From Ferroglobus sp. (GTDB lineage Archaea > Halobacteriota > Archaeoglobi > Archaeoglobales > Archaeoglobaceae): a DNA stretch of 6,239 bases. Within the stretch, counting starts at the first letter, position 1; every line of letters starts with the position of its first letter. This document shows, piece by piece, positions 1 to 4,539 of the stretch. The DNA lies in the NCBI GenBank assembly GCA_015523665.1, contig WAJX01000230.1, positions 1 through 6,239 on the forward strand, read 5' to 3'. Made by a program: the position numbers and the translations under genes. The notes under the pieces are model-generated. The model worked only from the letters and a program-made list of their open reading frames with translations, was not told the origin of the DNA and searched no databases.

Positions 1-152
1 ATTATCTGAAAGAGTTGAGCTTCAACATCAAGAAAGAGCCAGATCACAGCACAATTTATCTTGTTGCCTCTAAGCTAAGAGTTGTTGATGTGTTTCGATA
101 TTTTGCCAAGCTGAAAGTTATGAGAGGAGAGGTTCCTGTTTTGTGGTATTGA
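1..152 (+). CDS. C-terminal end of an unidentified protein (partial, starts left of window)
   Basis: An open frame enters from the left edge (first full codon at 3) and ends at TGA 150-152, giving 49 residues that finish in ...RGEVPVLWY. The stop lies inside the Shine-Dalgarno site of the next gene (AGGTGAT, 152-158), so the two are probably co-transcribed and translationally linked. Codons look like those of the following small gene (many GTT, TTG, GAG and AAG). The fragment has mixed charged and hydrophobic residues, with no membrane segment or recognisable motif. I cannot assign a function. Its position suggests an element-encoded gene. Confidence 0.6.
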   Translation, partial: YLKELSFNIKKEPDHSTIYLVASKLRVVDVFRYFAKLKVMRGEVPVLWY

Positions 153-161
153 GGTGATGAG

Positions 162-371
162 ATGGCTGAGGCCGAGAATTTTGAGGTTTATCAATTTCCA
201 GTGAGATACATTTCAATTGAGTTTTCAAACCATGAGGATGGAGGAGGATTGAAGGTGGAGGTAAGGCTTGATGGAGTTGATGTTGATGATGTCCTTGATG
301 TGACCATGAAACTTATTGAAAAGATCAACAGAAATGGAGAAGATGGAGGAGAGATGAAGGAGGTGGTTTGA
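162..371 (+). CDS. small acidic orphan protein, 69 aa, element-encoded
   Basis: The start ATG at 162 follows a strong Shine-Dalgarno site, AGGTGAT at 152-158, by three bases, the spacing used by other genes in this window. The product is acidic, with Asp/Glu clusters around residues 24-27, 37-46 and 60-67. A likely beta-rich first half (FEVYQFPVRYISIEF and LKVEVRLDGV) is followed by one amphipathic helix (about 42-56, DDVLDVTMKLIEKIN). No catalytic motif, cysteine pair or membrane segment is seen. It sits 9 bp after the preceding stop and 2 bp before the next start, so it is the middle gene of a small operon. I do not recognise the family. Small acidic proteins of this kind are common in archaeal plasmids and viruses, which fits the context but does not give a role. 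Confidence 0.6.
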   Translation: MAEAENFEVYQFPVRYISIEFSNHEDGGGLKVEVRLDGVDVDDVLDVTMKLIEKINRNGEDGGEMKEVV

Positions 372-373
372 TC

Positions 374-602
374 ATGGATATGGATCTTCCTGAGAAATTC
401 AACTTGACATTTTACCTGATGGCAACAGGTAAGAAGAGAAGGAGAAGAAACCTCAGTTTGGATTGAGGGGATATATTTGAAAAAGTTGAAAGGTGATGGA
501 GTCTGTGTCTCTGATGTCGTAAGCTTCCTTCTTGAACAGTTTTTGAGGAAAACTGATAAACTCACTGATGAGGAAATAAAAGAGATAATTAACACAAAAT
601 AA
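374..602 (+). pseudogene. frameshifted small gene; reconstructed product about 70 aa, possibly DNA-binding
   Basis: An ATG at 374 has a strong Shine-Dalgarno site (GGAGGTG, 359-365, 8-base spacing) but its frame stops at 464-466 after 30 codons. Protein-like sequence then appears in three frames in turn: MDMDLPEKFNLTFYL (374-418), EEKEKKPQFGLRGYI (433-477), and a stretch with KKLKGDGVCVSDVVSFLLEQF continuing through DKLTDEEIKEIINTK to TAA 600-602. Each change corresponds to loss of one base (or gain of two). Joined, they give a coherent protein: a short basic/acidic linker, a beta-like segment, then two amphipathic helices, loosely like a ribbon-helix-helix or similar small regulator. Alternatively, the 3' part could be an independent 41-residue ORF from TTG 477, or the shifts could be sequencing errors. 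Fold and function are inferred only. Confidence 0.5.
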
Positions 603-750
603 ATCTATTATCAAATTTTTCAGCACTGCGTTAAGCTCGCAATCTCACAAAATGTAGGTAATTACTCACAATAGATGTGTCTCTATGAGATCCTTTTCAT
701 GGACTCCTTTTTGCCATACACTTTGTCGAAATAAAAACTGTGTATGTCTT

Positions 751-763
751 ACTTACAGTAAGT
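751..763. repeat. perfect 13-bp inverted repeat ACTTAC-A-GTAAGT
   Basis: Six-base arms around one central base. It lies within the decayed minus-strand ORF, so it may be coincidental. No promoter is visible beside it. Confidence 0.35.
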
Positions 764-833
764 CTAACAATCTTTCGACTGGTCAGTTCTTCCAGGATTT
801 CGAAATTTTCTTCGACTTCCAAGGAGAGAACAT

Positions 834-864
834 ATTCTGATTTTGCACCAAAACCCGGATGTTC
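834..864 (+). repeat. direct repeat module, copy A
   Basis: ATTCTGA (834-840), TTTTGCACCAAAAC (841-854), four bases, then ATGTTC (859-864). The same three blocks occur in the same order in copy B at 1065-1108, where an 11-base insertion separates the first two and a 6-base spacer precedes ATGTTC. The shared order shows common origin, not chance. Confidence 0.6.
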
Positions 865-889
865 ACAATAGTATTTAAGAAAAATTATT

Positions 890-909
890 CATCCATCCAA
901 TCAATCAAT
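890..909 (+). repeat. tetranucleotide microrepeat (CATC x2, CAAT x3)
   Basis: Five consecutive four-base units differing by one base, in non-coding DNA between the two copies of the direct repeat module. It is short, and its meaning is unknown. Confidence 0.4.
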
Positions 910-979
910 TTAGAAATAAAGAGTAAGTAACTAACATACATTTACAACACGAAAAACATGCAATGCTTGATGTAATCTA

Positions 980-1005
980 ATTGTTCAAATTGTTCAAGTT
1001 GAACA
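980..1005. promoter_or_regulatory. operator-like site: tandem ATTGTTCAA half-sites and palindrome TGTTCAA-G-TTGAACA
   Basis: ATTGTTCAA occurs twice in direct tandem (980-988, 989-997). The second copy forms a perfect 15-bp inverted repeat (991-1005) with the following TTGAACA. Three half-sites at about one-turn spacing is typical of a dimeric regulator's operator or of short iterons. No adjacent gene is obviously controlled by it, so the role is inferred. Confidence 0.4.
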
Positions 1006-1020
1006 TCTTCATTAAATAAT

Positions 1021-1037
1021 TGTATGTCATACATACA
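1021..1037. promoter_or_regulatory. perfect inverted repeat TGTATGT-CAT-ACATACA
   Basis: Seven-base arms around a three-base centre, 15 bp after the preceding palindrome. The clustering of two perfect palindromes in about 60 bp is unlikely in random AT-rich DNA and suggests protein binding. No associated gene start is visible. Confidence 0.4.
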
Positions 1038-1064
1038 TAGAAAGATGTTTGTTATAATTGATGA

Positions 1065-1108
1065 ATTCTGAAATTTTAAAAATTTTGCACCAAAACTTCA
1101 GCATGTTC
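1065..1108 (+). repeat. direct repeat module, copy B
   Basis: ATTCTGA (1065-1071), 11 inserted bases, TTTTGCACCAAAAC (1083-1096), 6 bases, ATGTTC (1103-1108). It matches copy A at 834-864 block for block. On the minus strand copy A lies in an open frame, while copy B is interrupted by a stop, so copy B looks like the decayed partner of a duplicated coding segment. Confidence 0.6.
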
Positions 1109-1169
1109 TAAGGTGATAATAAGGAGTTAATAGGTGAAAAGAAGGAGTTGAGAAAATCTGAAGAAAAAA

Positions 1170-2087
1170 TCATTCGATCACTTTTCTAATCTCGTCCACA
1201 ACCTTTGAGTATGCATTATCTGATTGGCGAGCTGTGGCTAAGTAATGCATGGCACCTACTGAAGCTGGTGATCTGCCTTGGATAAAGTCGGCAATTGAAG
1301 CATCAATGCCACACTCGATCATTTTGTTGTAGTGCCATTTCCTGATGGCTTTTGGTCTTACTCTCTTTGAGATTGTGAGGTTATCGAGTGTCCAGTCAAA
1401 AGATTGTGATTTATAGCTTACCAATTCATCCACAAAATCAGCTGGAAAATATAACCAGAATCCTTTCTTTTGCTTGGTGGAAATGCCAATGATCGGATAC
1501 CTTGCTATTCCAAGTTTCTCAATCACCACGATGTTTTGTTGATTCAAGGTTTCGAGAGCTGAAAACACATGCTGAAAACGACCACCTGAATATACTAAGA
1601 GTTTGTAGAATGTTTTAAAGTCTTCATGAACTCTCTCATATCCTTCTCTTACCTCATCATCGCTGAGATAGATCTCTGTAACTCCAGATTTTTTGATAGG
1701 TATGTGTTTCTTCCATTGGGCTATACTATATCCATTAATCGAATCCACAAAATATTCCTCTTCAAGGAAATTCAAGAGGTTTCTCAATGCCAGTGAAATG
1801 TATTTGCTTCTTTTCTCGAAGTTAATCTGCTCTCTCAACTCACGTGGTTGTGTGATGTTCTTAGGTAGGTGCTTTTCGATTGCTGAGATGTAGGCATTGA
1901 GTGTTTTTTCACTCACTTTTCTTTCAAGGTATTTTATGAACTCATTTTTATGCTGTTGGTAAATCTCTTTCAGAGGCTTTCTGTTCCCTCTAAAGAGGTT
2001 TTCACATCCTGCTAAGCCACTGGGCTCTGCCCGCGTGGGTTCGAATCCCACCCCCGGCGTTTTATGATAAGTGAATGATATTGACAA
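1170..2087 (-). CDS. int: SSV1-type tyrosine recombinase, split integrase C-terminal part, int(C)
   Basis: This enzyme cuts and joins att sites in DNA through a 3'-phosphotyrosine intermediate, driving integration and excision of the element. The open frame is 305 codons. Residues 40-130 form a helical core-binding region, and about 138-300 the catalytic domain. Visible active-site residues are Arg170 (YSGGR), Lys in the KQKKGFW strand (205-208), Lys246-x-x-Arg249 (the archaeal variant of HxxR), His281 (GAMHYL) and the likely nucleophile Tyr293 (DNAYSKV). Residues 10-27 (TPGVGFEPTRAEPSGLAG) are the reverse translation of a tRNA-Ser 3' half, the att core. Residues 1-9 come from DNA beyond att, which is chromosomal if the element is integrated. 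The ATG at 2087 is thus probably fortuitous and has no clear Shine-Dalgarno site; the true N-terminus, int(N), should be at the other border. The catalytic part is intact, but expression in this state is doubtful. Confidence 0.85.
   Translation of the reverse strand: MSISFTYHKTPGVGFEPTRAEPSGLAGCENLFRGNRKPLKEIYQQHKNEFIKYLERKVSEKTLNAYISAIEKHLPKNITQPRELREQINFEKRSKYISLALRNLLNFLEEEYFVDSINGYSIAQWKKHIPIKKSGVTEIYLSDDEVREGYERVHEDFKTFYKLLVYSGGRFQHVFSALETLNQQNIVVIEKLGIARYPIIGISTKQKKGFWLYFPADFVDELVSYKSQSFDWTLDNLTISKRVRPKAIRKWHYNKMIECGIDASIADFIQGRSPASVGAMHYLATARQSDNAYSKVVDEIRKVIE
2008..2059 (+). other. attachment site: 3' half of tRNA-Ser(GCU), partial tRNA copy
   Basis: Reading on the + strand: anticodon loop CTGCTAA (2009-2015, anticodon GCU at 2011-2013) and the 3' anticodon stem GCCAC (2016-2020). 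A long variable arm follows, with stem GGGC/GCCC (2022-2025, 2029-2032) and loop TCT. Then come T-stem GTGGG/CCCAC with loop TTCGAAT (2035-2051), acceptor strand CCCCGGC (2052-2058) and discriminator G (2059). The long variable arm, GCU anticodon and G73 indicate tRNA-Ser. No CCA is encoded. The 5' half is absent: upstream is integrase sequence, and the anticodon stem partner GTGGC matches only its last base (2008). An att core running from anticodon loop to tRNA 3' end is characteristic of SSV-type integrases. The left edge of the core is approximate. Confidence 0.88.
2060..2063 (+). terminator. T-run directly after tRNA 3' end
   Basis: Four T residues follow the discriminator base, as expected for an archaeal tRNA terminator. 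It would serve the tRNA before integration and no longer has an intact gene in front of it here. Confidence 0.35.
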
Positions 2088-2254
2088 TATTAGTAATAAT
2101 ATATCAGTACTTTTGTTGCCTTTTTAATTATATACTTTTATATTTCTAATTATATTATTTTTATTATTAATTATATAATTATGTAAATCTTCACCTCATA
2201 TCATCTCTACTTTACAACCATTTTCTCATCTAATTATTTTTATTTATTATATTT

Positions 2255-2887
2255 TTATTTCTTTATAACATCTATTATACATTCTGGGGGTATCTCCTCA
2301 GCAAGTACTATATCTTTATTTACCTTCAAAAACTTTACACCATACTTTTTCGCCATCTTTACATCAACCTTAAGAATTATTGGATCATCTGTCCTTAACC
2401 TTGCGATCTCTTCTCCTTTTTCGAGAGTTGTTGAAAGATGGACATATCTTTGATTTACCGGTTTAATTCCTATCTCAAGAAGTCTGATAGCTTCTTCCTC
2501 ACTTGTACCATAATAAAGTACTTCTTCTTTAGCTTCTGGATAATCGCTTAACTCCACATCTACGCTATGCCCATATCTAGCTCTAATTTTCCCATCTTTA
2601 AGCTCATATCTCCCTTTCTCGTCACTATATATCACTGCTTTAATTAACCACTGATTTGCCCATTTATACCTTCTTTTAACAACTTTTACAAGTTTATCGA
2701 ACTCAACCCAACCATTTTTATCCATTTCAAGTTTAAATCTGTCTGGAAAATGTCTTAAAAGACCTGAAATAAATCTTCCCAACCTTTCCACCCTTTCTTT
2801 CTCAAGAATTACACTCCCTCTAAATCCGCACTTACATTCTTCTCCCCTATAATATCCATGCTCAGGACAGATCCTAATTTCTTCCAT
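2255..2887 (-). CDS. kptA: RNA 2'-phosphotransferase KptA/Tpt1 with N-terminal zinc ribbon
   Basis: The family removes an internal RNA 2'-phosphate by transferring it to NAD+, giving ADP-ribose 1''-2''-cyclic phosphate and nicotinamide; it acts in the cytoplasm. The 210-residue product starts with a zinc-ribbon-like knuckle seen in archaeal members (C7-P-E-H10-G ... C18-K-C20-G). A winged-helix-like RNA-binding lobe follows (about 31-108), with LLRH (R45, H46) and RARYGHS (102-108). The ADP-ribosyltransferase-fold lobe (about 120-210) carries YYGT (125-128) and RYVHLS (147-152). The usual family motif is YHGT, so Tyr126 in place of His is odd. The ATG start is supported by GGTGAT three bases upstream. 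It is the last gene of an operon, 47 bp after the Mut7-C gene. Archaeal tRNA splicing by RtcB leaves no 2'-phosphate, so the physiological substrate is unclear. Confidence 0.93.
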   Translation of the reverse strand: MEEIRICPEHGYYRGEECKCGFRGSVILEKERVERLGRFISGLLRHFPDRFKLEMDKNGWVEFDKLVKVVKRRYKWANQWLIKAVIYSDEKGRYELKDGKIRARYGHSVDVELSDYPEAKEEVLYYGTSEEEAIRLLEIGIKPVNQRYVHLSTTLEKGEEIARLRTDDPIILKVDVKMAKKYGVKFLKVNKDIVLAEEIPPECIIDVIKK

Positions 2888-2934
2888 CCAATCACCACAT
2901 AAATCAATTATTAGCTAAATCAGACACCATCACA

Positions 2935-3447
2935 TCAGGCATTATCTCGATCAAAAGCTTCAACTCTTTTCAAAAACTTAACCATATTTCTCCAATGACT
3001 GCCCATCCAATAGAGTTTATCACATCTCTCACAATACCATAATTCATATTTTTCCCTTAGATCCTCTCTTATTCCCTCTCTTTTCATAATCCTTAAGATC
3101 TCATCATTTTTAGCCTTTCTCAAAGGTGTATTACAAACGCTACATCTCTCCATAACTATTCTAAACTCTACCCCAATCTCCCTCATCTCTCTAATCTGAT
3201 CTTCCACTAAATCAGATTTTATCAAAATTACTTTTCTTTTTGATTTAACTGAACGATGATACAATTCTCGATCTCTAGTCACTAAAACTCTATCTCTATG
3301 GTTGTTTAAAAGAAAATCGTCCTCATCTTTAACATTAAGATCGCTGATGTAGATCGTATCATATCCAGAGATTCTGAGCCAAACAGCTAATTTTCCAAGC
3401 ATTCTATCAACTATAAACTTATTCAAGTTTCTCCCACCACCTTGCAT
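2935..3447 (-). CDS. Mut7-C domain protein (PIN-like RNase domain plus zinc ribbon)
   Basis: This is a stand-alone archaeal Mut7-C (DUF82) protein of 170 codons. The PIN-like half carries KFIVDRMLGKLAVWLR (10-25; Asp14 likely metal-binding), DEDDF (41-45) and TRDREL (57-62). The C-terminal half is a zinc ribbon, C102-x-x-C105 and C139-x-x-C142, followed by the conserved GSHWRNM (149-155). PIN-like domains are metal-dependent RNases, so an RNase role is inferred. Start choice is uncertain: ATG at 3447 overlaps the upstream HD gene by 29 bp. A TTG at 3426 has a GGTGG site upstream, overlaps only the HD stop region and gives the N-terminus expected for the family (residues MQGGGRN are otherwise extra). 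It is the middle gene of the HD-Mut7-C-KptA operon. Confidence 0.88.
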   Translation of the reverse strand: MQGGGRNLNKFIVDRMLGKLAVWLRISGYDTIYISDLNVKDEDDFLLNNHRDRVLVTRDRELYHRSVKSKRKVILIKSDLVEDQIREMREIGVEFRIVMERCSVCNTPLRKAKNDEILRIMKREGIREDLREKYELWYCERCDKLYWMGSHWRNMVKFLKRVEAFDRDNA

Positions 3448-3916
3448 CTGCCTTTTTAATATTCTCTGCTAGCTCTTTTGCTATCTTACTTTTGAAATTT
3501 AGTTTTTTTCCGAAAAACTGAGAGGAGAGATAAATTTTCTCTTGAACTAAAAGCTCAAGTTTATCAGCATCTTCAACTATCTCCTTATTTTCCTTTAAAA
3601 GGGATAATATTACTCTACCTTCATCAAAATTAAAAATATCACTCCTCAATCTCTCATAATCTACATCAACATATCTTCTCGCAAGTTTATGGAGATCTGT
3701 TATTCTCGTTTCATGTGCATCGTGAAACAATGCAGCTATCCCAGCTCTACATGCCTTATCAATATCTCCGCTTTCTTTGTATGCAAGGATAAAAGCTATA
3801 ACAGCTGTCATAAAAGAATGCTCAGCAACACTTTCAGGATTTTTAATTCCAAATCTAAGCCATCCAGATCTCGGAACAAATTTTAATGACTCCATCTCAA
3901 ATATGAAGTTTTCCAT
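3419..3916 (-). CDS. HD-domain phosphohydrolase, YfbR/HDDC2-like
   Basis: This is a metal-dependent phosphohydrolase of the HD superfamily, 165 residues from the chosen start. Close relatives (YfbR, HDDC2/YGK1) dephosphorylate deoxynucleoside 5'-monophosphates; the substrate here is inferred. Visible motifs are GWLRFGIKNPESVAEHS (18-34; His33 is the first metal ligand), LFHDAHE (63-69; the HD pair is 65-66) and EDADKLE (116-122; Asp118). These form the H...HD...D set in the usual order and spacing. The frame also has GTG at 3925 and ATG at 3919. ATG at 3916 was chosen because GGTGAT (3921-3926 on the minus strand) then has a normal gap and the protein begins MENFIFEM. It is the first gene of the operon, and its 3' end overlaps the start of the Mut7-C gene, suggesting coupled translation. 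Confidence 0.88.
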   Translation of the reverse strand: MENFIFEMESLKFVPRSGWLRFGIKNPESVAEHSFMTAVIAFILAYKESGDIDKACRAGIAALFHDAHETRITDLHKLARRYVDVDYERLRSDIFNFDEGRVILSLLKENKEIVEDADKLELLVQEKIYLSSQFFGKKLNFKSKIAKELAENIKKADARWWEKLE

Positions 3917-4059
3917 CATGATCACCTTTTAATGTTAATATTAATTTTATCTCCTATGATTATTGCCTAAGACAAAACACAATTATTCCCAAATCATATA
4001 TTTCTTGCTTTTAATTTTTGTTTAAATTTTCATTAACTATCAGACATTAAATATGATCA

Positions 4060-4091
4060 TTTAATTTTTTAAATTTATTTAAAAAATTAAA
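4060..4091. terminator. perfect AT-only inverted repeat, 15-bp arms, possible terminator of UPF0146 gene
   Basis: Arms 4060-4074 and 4077-4091 are exact reverse complements around two bases. It begins 11 bp past the UPF0146 stop in the direction of transcription. Several T-runs on the minus strand around it fit archaeal oligo-T termination. AT-only composition makes chance pairing easier, so a regulatory role is tentative. Confidence 0.4.
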
Positions 4092-4101
4092 ATTTATTAA
4101 A

Positions 4102-4509
4102 TTAAAAAATATTATATTTATTTTTTATTTCTGTTTTATTTTTAGCAAATATGTAAAATGATGTTCCCTTAAAATTTATCAATTTACCCCCTCTTATGAT
4201 TTCATTTTTTAACGGATATATTATCGCGTCACAACCGACATATCCAGCAACTTTAACTATATCACCTTGTATTTCATAAGGTGGTCTAATTGAATATATC
4301 AAACTTGAACCCCTATAGATGGCTATATTCGGATTTGTAATATCATCCTTTACAGTAGAGTCTCTAAACGGATTTAAATCTGTTGTTACAACTTCAAATC
4401 CTTTTTTAGCTAAATAATCAGCGATAATATAATTTCTCCCAACTCCCACCTCCACAACTTTCCCCTTATAATTCCTCTCGATAAACTCAGCAATTTCTAA
4501 CACAAACAT
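4102..4509 (-). CDS. UPF0146 family protein, Rossmann/methyltransferase-like fold
   Basis: 135 residues, the normal length for this small archaeal family of unknown function. The N-terminal half looks like the SAM-binding side of a class I methyltransferase: VVEVGVGRN (18-26) as the glycine loop after strand 1, VVTTDLNP (40-47) with an acidic residue ending strand 2, and VKDDITNP (53-60). The middle contains YSIRPPYEIQGDI (72-84), which includes a family-typical RPP segment, and the end IINFKG-like strand is LINFKGTSFYIFAK. The protein is too short for a full methyltransferase, so catalysis is unproven. The start lies only 30 bp from the divergent rimI gene. No Shine-Dalgarno site is visible and a TATA-like box lies about 20-27 bp upstream, so the message is probably leaderless. 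Confidence 0.85.
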   Translation of the reverse strand: MFVLEIAEFIERNYKGKVVEVGVGRNYIIADYLAKKGFEVVTTDLNPFRDSTVKDDITNPNIAIYRGSSLIYSIRPPYEIQGDIVKVAGYVGCDAIIYPLKNEIIRGGKLINFKGTSFYIFAKNKTEIKNKYNIF

Positions 4510-4516
4510 TTATAAC
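4510..4516 (+). promoter_or_regulatory. TATA-like box for rimI
   Basis: TTATAAC lies about 25-30 bp before GTG 4540, the normal distance from an archaeal TATA box to the transcription start. With no Shine-Dalgarno site in between, this supports a leaderless rimI message. It abuts the first codon of the divergent UPF0146 gene. Confidence 0.45.
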
Positions 4517-4525
4517 GAACAAGAG

Positions 4526-4534
4526 ATATTTAAA
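4526..4534 (-). promoter_or_regulatory. TATA-like box for the UPF0146 gene
   Basis: Read on the minus strand this is TTTAAATAT, about 18-25 bp before the UPF0146 ATG at 4509. That is slightly close for a strictly leaderless message but compatible with one. It lies inside the region between the opposite TATA box and the rimI start. Confidence 0.4.
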
Positions 4535-4539
4535 ACATT

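Larger units (their letters stand above)
697..888 (-). pseudogene. remnant of a small minus-strand gene (63 open codons, no clear start)
   Basis: A minus-strand frame is open from 888 down to TGA at 697-699. It reads like protein: KYYCEHPGFGAKSEY, then an acidic helix-like part (LEVEENFEILEELTSRK), then a beta-like part (IVRLTVSKTYTVFIST) ending KRSP. No ATG, GTG or TTG precedes the conserved-looking part; the first candidate is an internal TTG. A possible upstream exon-like stretch in another frame (ATG near 926, reading MYVSYLLFISK..., stop just before 886) would need a frameshift to join. The region upstream carries a second, degenerate copy of its GAACAT...TTTTGGTGCAAAA segment. I read it as a decayed element gene of unknown function. 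Chance open frame is possible. Confidence 0.35.
603..1169. other. 567-bp stretch without an intact gene, repeat-rich
   Basis: This lies between the end of the left operon and the 3' end of the minus-strand integrase gene, so neither neighbour needs a promoter here. It holds a decayed minus-strand ORF (697-888), a duplicated sequence module (834-864 and 1065-1108), a CATC/CAAT microrepeat (890-909), and three perfect inverted repeats (751-763, 991-1005, 1021-1037). A T-run at 615-619 just after the left operon could end its transcription. No RNA gene was recognised. The region could be a regulatory or replication-control region of the element, or simply eroded genes. Confidence 0.55.
1..2059. 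mobile_element. right end of an integrated SSV-type element (virus or plasmid), left end outside window
   Basis: The segment ends at a tRNA-Ser 3' half fused to the catalytic part of a tyrosine recombinase. It contains small orphan genes, a broken gene and repeat-rich non-coding DNA, whereas everything to the right is conserved archaeal housekeeping sequence. In SSV-type integration the attP site lies inside int. Recombination then leaves int(C) beside a partial tRNA at one border and int(N) beside the intact tRNA at the other. The orientation here (int(C) left of the tRNA 3' half, tRNA on the + strand) puts the element on the left and the chromosome on the right. Whether it is viral or plasmid cannot be told, since no structural or replication gene is visible. 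Frameshifts and decayed ORFs suggest an old, possibly immobile copy. Confidence 0.72.

Noticed and set aside
191..595. Minus-strand open frame of 134 codons opposite the left operon
   Set aside because: It lies opposite genes with strong Shine-Dalgarno sites on the + strand, is rich in Ser, Thr, Pro and Phe as expected from antisense of purine-rich coding DNA, and has no recognisable motif.
374..602. Programmed ribosomal frameshifting
   Set aside because: Two separate shifts would be needed and neither junction shows a convincing slippery heptamer with a downstream structure; decay or sequencing indels are simpler.
834..1108. CRISPR array
   Set aside because: There are only two imperfect copies with different internal spacing, no regular repeat-spacer periodicity and no cas genes.
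1693..1893. Plus-strand open frame of 66 codons
   Set aside because: It is antisense to the well-supported integrase core-binding region and has no ribosome binding site.
2008..2059. Functional complete tRNA gene
   Set aside because: The acceptor 5' strand, D-arm and most of the anticodon stem 5' strand are absent; upstream bases do not pair with the 3' half.
2088..2254. Additional gene between the att site and kptA
   Set aside because: The 167-bp stretch is extremely AT-rich with frequent stops and shows no start with a ribosome binding site.
3689..3886. Plus-strand open frame of 65 codons
   Set aside because: It is antisense to the HD-domain gene, including its metal-binding motifs.
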